DNA of 64,000 nucleotides from JALHMQ01 sp020248785 (GCA_046343415.1 JBKDNL010000117.1:24108-88107), one strand, 5' to 3'. Positions 25,067-35,214 are shown, numbered from the stretch's first letter. Translations and numbers: made by a program. The notes: a model not told the origin generated them from the sequence alone.

Positions 25067-27223
25067 TCAGAGGGGCCAGTCCAAGCCGGCCAGCCAGGTG
25101 CGCCCCGGCGCCGGCTCGAAGAAACGGCCATTGCCTTCGTTGACGATGATCGATCCGGCATAGCGGCGAGCGAAGAGATTGTCGACACGGGCAAAGAGCC
25201 TGGGCTTGCCGAGCACCAGGAGTGTCCGCGCGACGCTCAGGCCCAGCACTGCATATCCTCCCGCGGCGTCGGTGTTGCGGTCGTCAACCGCGATCTCGGA
25301 CTGCGCGCGCCACTCCGCTACAAGGTCGGCCCAGGACGCGCGGTAACGGACCTCGGCAAATGCCGTGAACTCCGGCACCCCTGGCAAGGCATTTCCCCGA
25401 GTAACCGGTAGGGTCGGCGTCAAGCAGGGCGCCGGGCCACAAGTGAGAAACGGCGTGTCGAAGCGCGCGTCCAGCCACGTCAGGCTTGCGGTGGCCGACA
25501 CGCGCCCTTGCGGCTGCCACTGCACGCTGGCCTCGATGCCATCGCGCCGGGTTCTCGCGACGTTGCCGAAGGAGGCGCGGCCGCCGGCATTGGTGCGCAC
25601 CACGATCTCGTCGTCGGTGCGTACGCTGAACAGCGCCAGCGCCGCCCGCCAGTGTCCCGCCACGAGCTTGGTGCCTACCTCCACGTTGTCGCTGCGCGCA
25701 GCCTCCAGTGCCGTGTTCAGGCCCGCGCTGCCATCGGGGCGATAGGCGAGCTCGTTCAGCGTTGGCGTCTCGAAGCCGCGGCCGTAGGCGGCATACACGC
25801 TCCAGCTTGCGCCCGGCCGATAGACCAGCCCCAGTGTTGGATTCACCGCCGAGAAGCTCGTCTCGCCGGAGTCGTCGCCATTGGTGCCGCGGATGAAGCG
25901 ATCGTCGCTGCGCACGTCGATGGTCGAGCCGCGCACGCCCGCGTGCGCGCTCCAGGCGGGCGCAAGCCGCCACTCGACCTGCGCATAGGCATCGAGCGCC
26001 TGGACGCGGTTGTCCTCGTCGCGGCGCAGCTTGCCCTGCACGCCGAGCGTGGGCGCAGTTGGCGGCCCGACGAAGTTCTCGAAGCCGCGCCGCGCCTCAT
26101 CCATCAGCTCGACGTTGACGCCGACACTGGCCGTGACCGTTGCGAACTGCATGGTTGCGCGCAGGTCGGCGCCGCCGAAGCCGCGGTCGAAGTCGATCAC
26201 GCCGCCAGGACTGCCTGGATTGAGCTGCGTGGTCACGGGAATCGCCTGAAACTGGGTCACGCTGCGCTCACCCAGCCAGGCGGTGGTGGTGAGCGTCAGT
26301 GGCACGCCAAAGAGCGCCAGATCGGAGCGCAGGTCGCCGCCGATGGTGGTCTGCCGCGTGGTCTTGCGCGTGTAAAACTGGCGCGCCAAGGGCGAGGTCT
26401 GGTCGGGATCGGCGTCGAATTGCGCGCGCGTCAGGCCGAGCGGGTCCTGTGCATCGGGCATCGCCAGCGAGTTGAGCGAGACGCGAAGCCGGCCCAGCGG
26501 TATGTCGTCCAGCGCAACGCGCAAATGCACGCTGTCGCGCCGCGCCGCGCTATGCGGTCGCGTGCCATCAGTCTCGAAGCGCCCGGCATCCAGGGCAAAG
26601 CTCGCGCGCTCCGTACCGCCGCTGCCGGCAAGGCCGGCGCGCCACGTGCCGTCGCTGCCATAAGCCCCGCTGACGACGAACTGCGGCTCGCCGCGCGGCA
26701 ATTGCGTGGTCAATGCGATTACGCCCCCCGATGAGTTGCCGTAGAGCGCCGAAAATGGGCCGCGCATCACCTCGATGCGCTCGGCCTGAGTCAGCGGAAA
26801 GTGCGAGACCTGTCCCTGCCCGTCCGGAAAACTTGCCGGCACGCCGTCGACATACAGGCGCAGGCCGCGCACGCCAAAGGTCGAACGGCTGCCGAAGCCG
26901 CGCGACGAGATCTGCAGGTCCTGCGCGTAGTTCTGCCGGTTCAACACGACCAAGCCGGGCACGCGCCCGAGCGACTCGGACAGATTGATGCGCAGGCGGG
27001 CGTCGCGGATGGTGTCGCCCTCAACAACATCGACCGAAGCAGGAACATCGAGCCATTGACGCGCGCCGCGCGTGGCCAAGATGACCACGGGCGCGAGCGC
27101 CTCTGCCTGCGCCTGCGCCTGCGCACCGGCCGGCGAAACAGGCTCGGCGAACACGGCGGGCACGGATGCGAGGCCAAAGCAAAGCCAGCTTGCGCGCGCG
27201 CGCTGCGGCAACGACCGCGGCAA
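25067..27223 (-). CDS. TonB-dependent outer membrane receptor
   Basis: The 718-residue protein has a signal peptide ending about AVFA (residue 26). A plug domain follows (about 50-170) with VRGLRLYVDGVP and IEVMRGPFSALYGNSSGGVI, and a beta-barrel ends in the aromatic-terminated strand RTWLAGLDWPL. It would import a chelated metal or other large ligand across the outer membrane with TonB energy. The TTG start at 27223 is preferred because GGAGG lies 5 bases before it and the signal peptide begins there. The substrate cannot be told from sequence; no siderophore genes are adjacent. Confidence 0.9.
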   Translation of the reverse strand: MPRSLPQRARASWLCFGLASVPAVFAEPVSPAGAQAQAQAEALAPVVILATRGARQWLDVPASVDVVEGDTIRDARLRINLSESLGRVPGLVVLNRQNYAQDLQISSRGFGSRSTFGVRGLRLYVDGVPASFPDGQGQVSHFPLTQAERIEVMRGPFSALYGNSSGGVIALTTQLPRGEPQFVVSGAYGSDGTWRAGLAGSGGTERASFALDAGRFETDGTRPHSAARRDSVHLRVALDDIPLGRLRVSLNSLAMPDAQDPLGLTRAQFDADPDQTSPLARQFYTRKTTRQTTIGGDLRSDLALFGVPLTLTTTAWLGERSVTQFQAIPVTTQLNPGSPGGVIDFDRGFGGADLRATMQFATVTASVGVNVELMDEARRGFENFVGPPTAPTLGVQGKLRRDEDNRVQALDAYAQVEWRLAPAWSAHAGVRGSTIDVRSDDRFIRGTNGDDSGETSFSAVNPTLGLVYRPGASWSVYAAYGRGFETPTLNELAYRPDGSAGLNTALEAARSDNVEVGTKLVAGHWRAALALFSVRTDDEIVVRTNAGGRASFGNVARTRRDGIEASVQWQPQGRVSATASLTWLDARFDTPFLTCGPAPCLTPTLPVTRGNALPGVPEFTAFAEVRYRASWADLVAEWRAQSEIAVDDRNTDAAGGYAVLGLSVARTLLVLGKPRLFARVDNLFARRYAGSIIVNEGNGRFFEPAPGRTWLAGLDWPL

Positions 27224-27525
27224 GGAATCCTCCAGAACCTCGCGTGTTCGTCGCCACCATGGTGGCGACGACGCCGCCCCTATGGTGCATGATGCCTGCG
27301 CTTGCTCCCCTGCTTGGCGTTCACGCACGAGCGCCTGGGGCTGGCAGTGCAATCTCCACGGATCGTGCATCCTGCCTCGTCCCTCGCTGCTCGCTGCCAG
27401 CGGTATGCCCCGAACGTCCTGGGCACGCTCGACGGTGAACACGTCAGGCGCGACGCCCAGGCGGTGGCGGGCTCTTGTTCACGGGAAGAGAGGTTGGGGC
27501 GATGACGCGCCGTGGACCGTACGGC
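27224..27525. other. Spacer upstream of the TonB receptor, with a 24-bp palindrome
   Basis: This stretch between the receptor and the atp operon terminator holds no supported gene. A perfect 24-bp palindrome at 27248-27271 (core CCACCATGGTGG) lies 25 bases upstream of the receptor start, within its likely leader. It could be an operator for a dimeric regulator. No Fur box, cobalamin riboswitch or TPP element was recognised. Confidence 0.55.
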
Positions 27526-27554
27526 AAAAAAAGACGGGCGACCCCAGTCGCCCG
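27526..27554 (-). terminator. Intrinsic terminator of the ATP synthase operon
   Basis: An 8-bp stem (27535-27542 with 27547-27554) with a 4-base loop is followed on the minus strand by a run of seven T residues. It lies 25 bases beyond the atpC stop. Confidence 0.9.
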
Positions 27555-27578
27555 CTCTGTTTCCAGCGCTGAAGCCGC

Positions 27579-27995
27579 TTACCTGCCGCGCAACCGCTTG
27601 ATCGCGGAAAGCTGCGCAGCGAGCGCCGACATTTCGGCTTCGACCTTGGCAATCTCCAGATCCGAGCCGGCGTTCCTGCGCGCCTCCTCGGCCGCACGCA
27701 GCGCCTCGGTTGCCTTGACCTCGTCGAGGTCCTTGGCGCGGATCGCCGTGTCGGCCAGCACCGTCACCGTGTTTGGCTGGACCTCGAGGATGCCGCCGGC
27801 GACGAACACCTGGTCTTCCTCGGTCTTGCCGGTCTGCTTGATGCGCACCACACCGGGCCGGATGCGCGTGATCAGCGGCGTGTGCTTGGGATAGATGCCG
27901 AGCTCGCCGGCTTCGCCCGGGAGCACGACAAAGTCCGCTTCTCCCGCGAAGATGCTCTCTTCGGCGGAGACGACGTCGACGTGGATGGTGGACAT
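27579..27995 (-). CDS. atpC: F1Fo ATP synthase epsilon subunit
   Basis: The 138-residue protein has the N-terminal beta-sandwich (STIHVDVVSAEESIFAGEA onward, about residues 2-85) with LPGEAGELGIYPKHTPLIT, and the C-terminal two-helix inhibitory domain (about 90-135). Epsilon regulates catalysis and couples gamma to the c ring. It is last in the operon, but here it is separated from atpD by a small lipoprotein gene; its ATG lies 12 bases after that gene's stop. Confidence 0.95.
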   Translation of the reverse strand: MSTIHVDVVSAEESIFAGEADFVVLPGEAGELGIYPKHTPLITRIRPGVVRIKQTGKTEEDQVFVAGGILEVQPNTVTVLADTAIRAKDLDEVKATEALRAAEEARRNAGSDLEIAKVEAEMSALAAQLSAIKRLRGR

Positions 27996-28007
27996 TGCAA
28001 CTTCCAA

Positions 28008-28295
28008 TCAGGATTCAGCGACAGGAGTAGGGTTCTTTGCGCAGGAAGCGCGCACACCTTTTTCGCAGATCTCGCGTAGCGCCGCTTTGGTGGCAGCCTC
28101 ACTGTCGGCGATCGCGCGCTCGATCGCCTGCCTCTCGTCGGGCTTCGCATTGCCCTGGATCTCGCGACTGAACCCCGGCACATTGGCACAACGTTCAATC
28201 GCCGCCTGAATCTTTGCCTCAGACGCCGCATTTGAGCACCCGCCGAGCAACGCCAGCGCTGTGCCAACCGCCGCCAGGCACGCGACCCGCGTCAT
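28008..28295 (-). CDS. Small lipoprotein encoded inside the atp operon
   Basis: The 95-residue protein begins MTRVACLAAVGTALALLGGC, a classic lipoprotein signal with lipobox LGGC (Cys at 20). The mature region of about 75 residues is mostly helical and has three further cysteines (ERCAN, EICEK, ASCAK). Its ATG overlaps the atpD stop as ATGA and its stop is 12 bases before atpC, so it is translated within the ATP synthase message. Proteobacterial atp operons normally run atpD-atpC directly. The function is unknown. Confidence 0.82.
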   Translation of the reverse strand: MTRVACLAAVGTALALLGGCSNAASEAKIQAAIERCANVPGFSREIQGNAKPDERQAIERAIADSEAATKAALREICEKGVRASCAKNPTPVAES

Positions 28296-29716
28296 TGGAC
28301 CTTCTTGGCTTTCTCGAACGCCTCGTCGATCGTCCCGACCATATAGAACGCCTGCTCGGGCAATGCGTCGCACTCGCCATCGACGATCATCTGGAAGCCG
28401 CGGATCGTCTCCTTCAGCGGCACGTACTTCCCCGGCGAGCCGGTGAACACCTCGGCGACGTGAAACGGCTGCGACAGGAAGCGCTGCAGCTTGCGCGCGC
28501 GCGCCACCGCCAGCTTGTCCTCGGGCGACAGCTCGTCCATGCCCAGGATCGCGATGATGTCGCGCAGCTCTTTATAGCGCTGCAGCGTGGCCTGCACGCG
28601 GCGCGTGGTGTTGTAGTGCTCTTCGCCCACGACGTTGGGGTCGATCTGGCGCGAGGTCGAATCGAGCGGGTCGACCGACGGATAGATACCGAGCGCGGCG
28701 ATCTCGCGGCTCAACACGACGGTGGCGTCGAGGTGGCCGAAGGTCGTGGCGGGCGACGGGTCCGTCAGGTCGTCGGCGGGCACGTAGACGGCCTGGATCG
28801 AGGTGATCGAGCCGGTCTTGGTCGAGGTGATCCGCTCCTGCAGGCGGCCCATTTCTTCCGCCAGCGTGGGTTGGTAGCCCACCGCGGAGGGCATCCGGCC
28901 GAGCAGCGCTGACACCTCGGTGCCGGCCAGCGTGTAGCGGTAGATGTTGTCGACGAAAAACAGGATGTCGCGGCCCTCGTCGCGGAAGCGCTCGGCCATC
29001 GTCAGTCCGGTCAGGCCGACGCGCAGGCGGTTGCCCGGCGGCTCGTTCATCTGGCCGAACACCATCGCGACCTTGGACTTCGACAGGTCTTCCTGCACGA
29101 TGACCTTGGCATCCGACATCTCGTGATAAAAGTCGTTGCCTTCGCGCGTGCGCTCGCCCACGCCGGCGAACACCGACAGGCCCGAGTGCTGCGTGGCGAT
29201 GTTGTTGATGAGCTCCAGCATCGTCACCGTCTTGCCCACGCCGGCGCCGCCGAACAGGCCGATCTTGCCGCCCTTGGCGAACGGGCAAATCAGGTCGATG
29301 ACCTTGATGCCGGTTTCGAGCAGTTCAACCGACGGCGACAGCTCGTCGAACTTCGGTGCCGGCTGATGGATGCCGCGCCGCTCATCAGACAGGATCGGGC
29401 CGCGCTCGTCGATCGGACGACCGAGCACGTCCATCACCCGGCCCAGCACGCCGGGGCCTACCGGGACCTTGATGTTGTCACCGGTGTTCTTGACCTTCAT
29501 GCCGCGCTTCAGGCCGTCGGATGAGCCCATCGCGATGGTGCGCACGATGCCGTCACCCAGCTGCTGCTCGACCTCGAAGGTCAGGCCCTGCTCGACCAGC
29601 TTGTTGCCGACGTCCTGCTCGAGGATCAGCGCGTCGTACACGCGCGGCATCGCGTCGCGCGGGAACTCGATGTCCACCACGGCGCCGATGCACTGAACGA
29701 TGGTTCCGGTGCTCAT
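28292..29716 (-). CDS. atpD: F1Fo ATP synthase beta subunit
   Basis: The 474-residue catalytic subunit has the P-loop GGAGVGKTVTMLELINNIA (about residues 155-173), GERTREGNDFYHEM, the FVDNIYRYTLAGTEVSALLG segment and the ALGIYPSVDPLDSTSR signature. It is intact and of normal length. It lies between atpG (33-base gap) and the small lipoprotein gene, whose start overlaps the atpD stop. Confidence 0.98.
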   Translation of the reverse strand: MSTGTIVQCIGAVVDIEFPRDAMPRVYDALILEQDVGNKLVEQGLTFEVEQQLGDGIVRTIAMGSSDGLKRGMKVKNTGDNIKVPVGPGVLGRVMDVLGRPIDERGPILSDERRGIHQPAPKFDELSPSVELLETGIKVIDLICPFAKGGKIGLFGGAGVGKTVTMLELINNIATQHSGLSVFAGVGERTREGNDFYHEMSDAKVIVQEDLSKSKVAMVFGQMNEPPGNRLRVGLTGLTMAERFRDEGRDILFFVDNIYRYTLAGTEVSALLGRMPSAVGYQPTLAEEMGRLQERITSTKTGSITSIQAVYVPADDLTDPSPATTFGHLDATVVLSREIAALGIYPSVDPLDSTSRQIDPNVVGEEHYNTTRRVQATLQRYKELRDIIAILGMDELSPEDKLAVARARKLQRFLSQPFHVAEVFTGSPGKYVPLKETIRGFQMIVDGECDALPEQAFYMVGTIDEAFEKAKKVQ

Positions 29717-29749
29717 GTTGATTTCCTTGGCTCTTGGGTTCTCAATGCG

Positions 29750-30631
29750 TTAGGAGATCGCCGCTGCGCCGCCGACGATCTCGGAAATTTCTTTCGTGAT
29801 ACCGGCCTGGCGCGTCTTGTTGTAGACGAGCTGCAGCTCCTCGATCAGCTTCTTGGCGTTGTCACTGGCGGCCTTCATCGCCACCATGCGCGCGCTCTGC
29901 TCGGAGGCCAGGTTCTCGGCCAGCGACTGGTACACGATGGCCTCGACGTAACGGGTCATCAGCTCGTCGATCACGCGCTGGGCATCCGGCTCGTAGATGT
30001 AGTCCCAGCTGTAGGCGCGCTTTTCTTCCTCGCTCTGCGCAAAGCGCTCGGCCGACAGCGGCAGCAGTTGCTCGATCACCGGCTCCTGCTTCATTGTGTT
30101 GATGAAGCGCGAGTAGGCGATGTACACGGCGTCGACGCGGCCCTCGGCATACGCGTCCAGTTGCACCTTGACCGGGCCTACCAGGCGCTCCAGGTGTGGC
30201 TTGTCGCCCAGTTGCACAGCGTGCGAGACGACATTGGCGTTCATGCGCTGCAGAAAGCCGAAGCCCTTGTTGCCAATCGCGGTGGCCTGGAACTTCACCG
30301 ACTCGGCTTCCCACTGCTTGACCCGCTGCAGCACGGCGCGCTGGATGTTCGTGTTCAGGCCGCCGCACAGGCCCTTGTCGGTCGACACGAGAATCAGACC
30401 CACGTTGCGCAGCTGATCGCGCTTGACCACGAACGGGTGGCGGTACTCTGGATTGGCGCTGGCCAAGTGCGCAACGATGTTGCGGATCTTGTCCCCATAC
30501 GGGCGCGTGTTGCGCATGCGGTCCTGCGCCTTGCGCATCTTCGACGCGGCCACCATTTCCATCGCCTTGGTGATCTTGCGCGTGTTCTGCACGCTCTTGA
30601 TCTTGACGCGGATCTCTTTGGTACTTGGCAT
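29750..30631 (-). CDS. atpG: F1Fo ATP synthase gamma subunit
   Basis: The 293-residue protein starts with the conserved MPSTKEIRVKIKSVQNTRKI, the N-terminal coiled-coil helix, and ends with the matching C-terminal helix containing KTRQAGITKEISEIVGGAAA. TDKGLCGGLNTN is also family-typical. Gamma is the rotating central stalk. It follows atpA after a longer spacer (127 bases) that contains strong hairpins. Confidence 0.97.
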   Translation of the reverse strand: MPSTKEIRVKIKSVQNTRKITKAMEMVAASKMRKAQDRMRNTRPYGDKIRNIVAHLASANPEYRHPFVVKRDQLRNVGLILVSTDKGLCGGLNTNIQRAVLQRVKQWEAESVKFQATAIGNKGFGFLQRMNANVVSHAVQLGDKPHLERLVGPVKVQLDAYAEGRVDAVYIAYSRFINTMKQEPVIEQLLPLSAERFAQSEEEKRAYSWDYIYEPDAQRVIDELMTRYVEAIVYQSLAENLASEQSARMVAMKAASDNAKKLIEELQLVYNKTRQAGITKEISEIVGGAAAIS

Positions 30632-30694
30632 GGGTTATGTCGACGTGATGTACGCGCGCTTCGCGCGCACGTGCATCTCGTCGAGTCCAGTCAG

Positions 30695-30729
30695 ATGTTC
30701 TTGCTTGGGGCGGCCCGGCGCAAGAACAT
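30695..30729 (-). other. Hairpin in the atpA-atpG spacer
   Basis: A perfect 10-bp stem (30695-30704 with 30720-30729) with a 15-base loop lies about 30 bases after the atpA stop. A second GC-rich hairpin (CGCGCG at 30653-30658 with 30662-30667) sits closer to atpG. No T tract follows, so mRNA processing or partial attenuation between alpha and gamma is more likely than full termination. Confidence 0.6.
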
Positions 30730-30758
30730 GGTTCAACTGCAACGTTCGCTCCGTGAGA

Positions 30759-32300
30759 TCAGTACGCGCCGGTCTTCTTGAACTCGGTGATCGCGGCCGA
30801 CAGCGCCGCCTCGTCGTCCTTGGACAGGTCCTTGGTCGACTCGATGCGCTCGACGAGCGCGGCGTGCTTGCTCTTCAGGAACTCGCGCAGCGCCTTCTCG
30901 GCCGCCAGCGCCTTCTTGACGTCGACGTCGTCGAAGTGGCCGTTGTTCACGGCAAACAGCGTGACCGCCTGCTCCCAGACCTGCAGCGGCTGGTACTGCG
31001 GCTGCTTCATCAGCTCGGTGACCAGGCGGCCGCGATCGAGCTGCTTGCGGGTGGCGTCGTCGAGGTCGGAGGCGAACTGGGCAAAGGCCGCCAGCTCGCG
31101 GTACTGCGCCAGCGCCAGGCGCACGCCGCCGCCCAGCTTCTTGATGACCTTGGTCTGCGCCGCACCGCCGACGCGCGACACCGAGATGCCCGCGTTGATG
31201 GCGGGACGGATGCCGGCGTTGAACAGATCGGTCTCGAGGAAGATCTGGCCGTCGGTGATCGAGATCACGTTGGTCGGCACGAACGCGGTCACGTCGCCGG
31301 CCTGCGTCTCGATGATCGGCAGGGCGGTAAGCGAGCCGGTCTTGCCCTTGACCTCGCCATTGGTGAACTTCTCGACGTATTCCTCGTTCACGCGCGCGGC
31401 GCGTTCGAGCAGGCGCGAGTGCAGGTAGAACACGTCGCCGGGATACGCCTCGCGGCCCGGCGGACGGCGCAGCAACAGCGACACCTGACGGTAGGCCCAG
31501 GCCTGCTTGGTCAGGTCGTCATAGATGATCAGCGCGTCCTGGCCGCGGTCGCGGAAGTACTCGCCCATGGTGCAGCCGGAGTACGGCGCGATATATTGCA
31601 GGGCCGCCGAATCAGAGGCCGACGCCGCCACGATGATCGTGTAGGCCATCGCGCCGGTTTCCTCGAGCTTGCGCACCACGTTGGCGATCGTCGAAGCCTT
31701 CTGCCCGATCGCGACGTACACGCAGATGACGTCCTTGCCCTTCGAATTGATGATCGTGTCGACCGCCACCGCCGTCTTGCCGGTCTGGCGGTCGCCGATG
31801 ATGAGCTCCCGCTGCCCGCGGCCCACCGGCACCATCGCGTCGATGGCCTTCAGGCCCGTCTGCAGCGGCTGCGCCACAGACTTGCGCCACATCACGCCGG
31901 GCGCCACCTTCTCGATCACGTCGGTCATCTTGGCGTTGATCGGGCCCTTGCCGTCGATCGGCTGGCCGAGCGAGTTGACCACGCGGCCGATCAGCTCGGG
32001 GCCGACCGGCACCGACAGGATGCGCCCGGTCGCCTTGACCGTGTCGCCCTCCTTGATGTGCTCGTAGGCACCGAGCACGACCGCACCGACTGAGTCCCGC
32101 TCGAGGTTGAGCGCGAGGCCGAAGGTGTTGCCGGGGAACTCGAGCATCTCGCCCTGCATGGCATCCGACAGGCCATGGATGCGGCAGATGCCGTCGGTCA
32201 CGGACACGACCGTGCCCTGGGTGCGGATCTCAGCGGAGACGCCGAGCCCCTGGATGCGGCTCTTCAGCAGTTCGCTGATTTCGGAAGGATTGAGTTGCAT
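30759..32300 (-). CDS. atpA: F1Fo ATP synthase alpha subunit
   Basis: The 513-residue protein begins MQLNPSEISELLKSRIQGLG. It carries the non-catalytic P-loop GDRQTGKTAVAVDTIINSKG (about residues 169-188) and the signature PAINAGISVSRVGGAAQ, all at the normal spacing. It is intact. It lies between atpH (66-base gap) and atpG. Confidence 0.98.
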   Translation of the reverse strand: MQLNPSEISELLKSRIQGLGVSAEIRTQGTVVSVTDGICRIHGLSDAMQGEMLEFPGNTFGLALNLERDSVGAVVLGAYEHIKEGDTVKATGRILSVPVGPELIGRVVNSLGQPIDGKGPINAKMTDVIEKVAPGVMWRKSVAQPLQTGLKAIDAMVPVGRGQRELIIGDRQTGKTAVAVDTIINSKGKDVICVYVAIGQKASTIANVVRKLEETGAMAYTIIVAASASDSAALQYIAPYSGCTMGEYFRDRGQDALIIYDDLTKQAWAYRQVSLLLRRPPGREAYPGDVFYLHSRLLERAARVNEEYVEKFTNGEVKGKTGSLTALPIIETQAGDVTAFVPTNVISITDGQIFLETDLFNAGIRPAINAGISVSRVGGAAQTKVIKKLGGGVRLALAQYRELAAFAQFASDLDDATRKQLDRGRLVTELMKQPQYQPLQVWEQAVTLFAVNNGHFDDVDVKKALAAEKALREFLKSKHAALVERIESTKDLSKDDEAALSAAITEFKKTGAY

Positions 32301-32366
32301 CGTCGCAACCTTTCGACAAGTTGAATCTGGTTAGGCGCTAGCGAGCCGAAGTCATCGGGGCGGTCA

Positions 32367-32906
32367 TCAGGCGGCCGTCAGGGCAGCCTGCATCTGCGCC
32401 AGCCGCGTCTTGACCGAGGTATCGAGCACGTGGTCGCCCACGGTGACGCGCACGCCGCCGATCAGGCTGGGGTCCACATGCACGGTCGGCTTGAGTTTGA
32501 GCGCGAACTTCTTCGACAACGCCTGCACCAGGCCGGCGGCCTCGCCGTCGGCCAGCGGGAACGCGCTTTCGATGACACAATCGGCCACGCCCTCGGCGGC
32601 GTTCTTCAGCGCGCGGTACTGCGTTGAAATCTCGGGCAGCGTGGCCAGGCGGTCGTTGTCGATCAGCGTGGCGAGGAAGTTCTTGCCCTCGGACGGCAGC
32701 GGCGACTTGAGCAAGCCCGCCAGCAGGTTGGCCACCGCATCGGCACCGAGTTTCGGATCGCCGACGACCTGCGTGACCTGCGGGTGGTGCATCAGCGCGC
32801 CGAGCTCTTCGAGCGGGGCGACCCAGGCGTCGCGCTCGCCCTTGGCGGTGGCAGCATCGAACAGCGCCTCGGCGTAGGGGCGCGCGATGGTCGACAGTTC
32901 GGCCAT
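32367..32906 (-). CDS. atpH: F1Fo ATP synthase delta subunit
   Basis: The 179-residue protein starts MAELSTIARPYAEALFDAA, the family N-terminus. It has the C-terminal signature VDPSLIGGVRVTVGDHVLD and SVKTRLAQMQ. Delta links F1 to the peripheral b stalk. The ATG at 32906 fits the family; the open frame upstream overlaps atpF out of frame. It lies 10 bases after the atpF stop. Confidence 0.96.
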   Translation of the reverse strand: MAELSTIARPYAEALFDAATAKGERDAWVAPLEELGALMHHPQVTQVVGDPKLGADAVANLLAGLLKSPLPSEGKNFLATLIDNDRLATLPEISTQYRALKNAAEGVADCVIESAFPLADGEAAGLVQALSKKFALKLKPTVHVDPSLIGGVRVTVGDHVLDTSVKTRLAQMQAALTAA

Positions 32907-32916
32907 GGTCTGCTCC

Positions 32917-33387
32917 TTAGAGCTTGGCTTTGAGCTGGTTGAGCAGATCCGCGTGCACCTGCGCGTTGACTTCGCGCTTGAGGATCTGTTCTGCACCGGC
33001 AATGGCGAGCACGGCCACCTGGTCGCGCAGCGCGTTCTTCGCACGGGCCATTTCCTGCTCGGCGTCCACTTTAGCCTGCGCCAGGATGCGTGCGCGCTCG
33101 GCCTCGGCGTCCTTCTTGGCGGCCTCGATGATGGCGGCGGCCTGCTTCTCGGCCTCGGCCGCCCGGCTCGCACCGGCGGCGCGGGCATCGGCCTCGAGCT
33201 TGGCGATGTGGCGTTGCGCCTCGTCGAGCGAGCGGTTGCCGCGCTCGGCGGCAGCCAGACCCTCGGCGATCTTCTTCTGCCGCTCTTCCAGCGACTTGAT
33301 CAGCGGCGGCCAGATGTACTTCATCGTCACCCAAGCGCCGATGAAGAACACGACCAGCTGAACAAACAACGTGGCGTTGATGTTCAT
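32917..33387 (-). CDS. atpF: F1Fo ATP synthase b subunit
   Basis: The 156-residue protein has a single N-terminal membrane helix (NATLFVQLVVFFIGAWVTMK, residues 3-22) and a long charged coiled coil forming the peripheral stalk. The length is normal for a proteobacterial b subunit. It lies between atpE and atpH. Confidence 0.96.
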   Translation of the reverse strand: MNINATLFVQLVVFFIGAWVTMKYIWPPLIKSLEERQKKIAEGLAAAERGNRSLDEAQRHIAKLEADARAAGASRAAEAEKQAAAIIEAAKKDAEAERARILAQAKVDAEQEMARAKNALRDQVAVLAIAGAEQILKREVNAQVHADLLNQLKAKL

Positions 33388-33436
33388 ATGAAACCCGGAA
33401 ACGCCGGACGGGCCCTCATCGAAGGAAGGCCCGCCG

Positions 33437-33462
33437 GCAACTTGGTTAATGGACCGAGTTGC
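33437..33462 (-). other. Hairpin in the atpE-atpF spacer
   Basis: GCAACT (33437-33442) pairs with AGTTGC (33457-33462), with an inner GGT/ACC helix, directly after the atpE stop. A 3' stem-loop there could stabilise the atpE message, whose product is needed in about ten copies per complex. The function is inferred. Confidence 0.5.
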
Positions 33463-33472
33463 GCGGGCGCGA

Positions 33473-34592
<1,120 letters not shown>

Positions 34593-34655
34593 CTTGCGGA
34601 CTCGACGATTCGATTTTTCTGATTGTCCGTTGCGCGGCCGGGCTCGGCGGCCAGT

Positions 34656-35024
34656 TCACCAGCGCAACAGCAACGCAACCAAGTAGCTCTTCAAGGCGGC
34701 GATGATCGCGATCACCATCGCCAGCCAAACCACGTCTTTGTAGGCCCAGGCAATCAGCGCCAGGAGCGCAACGGTCGAACCCAGCTTGACGAACTCACCC
34801 ACGAAAAACGTCGCAACACTTGCGCCCTGCGGCCGCTTGGCAGACAGCGCCAGGCGCAGGGCAAACAAGCCGTTCGGAACGAAACAAGCAGCGCCGCCCA
34901 CCACTGCCGAGAGTGCCGCGTTCTCACCCCCCAGCAGCATTGCCGCTGCGGCAACGATCACGGTGGCGAGGATTTGCAGGATGACGATCCGGAACATGAC
35001 CACCATTCCGGGCGCCAGAGACAT
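34656..35024 (-). CDS. atpI: ATP synthase-associated protein AtpI
   Basis: The membrane protein has four helices (about residues 10-30, 33-52, 72-90 and 96-115) and the conserved loop FVPNGLFALRLALSA typical of AtpI/Unc1, which helps c-ring assembly and may carry magnesium. The 122-residue form starts at ATG 35024. ATGs at 35006 and 34997 are equally possible because no strong Shine-Dalgarno sequence decides. It is the first gene of the atp operon, about 65 bases after its promoter. Confidence 0.88.
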   Translation of the reverse strand: MSLAPGMVVMFRIVILQILATVIVAAAAMLLGGENAALSAVVGGAACFVPNGLFALRLALSAKRPQGASVATFFVGEFVKLGSTVALLALIAWAYKDVVWLAMVIAIIAALKSYLVALLLRW

Positions 35025-35089
35025 GGCGTCTTGCCCTGTCCCGGCGGGAACGTCCCGCGCGTGAGCTTCGTTTTCCGTAAAGCCGAGAG

Positions 35090-35119
35090 ATTCTACGGGC
35101 CCGCGACGAAACGGGTCAA
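35090..35119 (-). promoter_or_regulatory. Sigma-70 promoter of the atp operon
   Basis: On the minus strand TTGACC (-35, 35114-35119) and TAGAAT (-10, 35090-35095) are separated by 18 bases, a near-consensus pair. It lies about 65 bases upstream of atpI. A GCGGGA/TCCCGC inverted repeat sits just downstream, in the leader (35044-35058). Confidence 0.75.
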
Positions 35120-35214
35120 ATGAGACTATGAGCGCGCGGGGGCAAATGGGACGGTCGGCCCGCACTGCGCGAGGACGGTGGGCCGGCGCGCGCGGCGCCC
35201 GGGCCGCCGCGGCG

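Noticed and set aside
27224..27525. Cobalamin or TPP riboswitch upstream of the TonB receptor
   Set aside because: No B12 box or THI-box-like core was found on the minus strand, and no Fur-like A/T-rich box.
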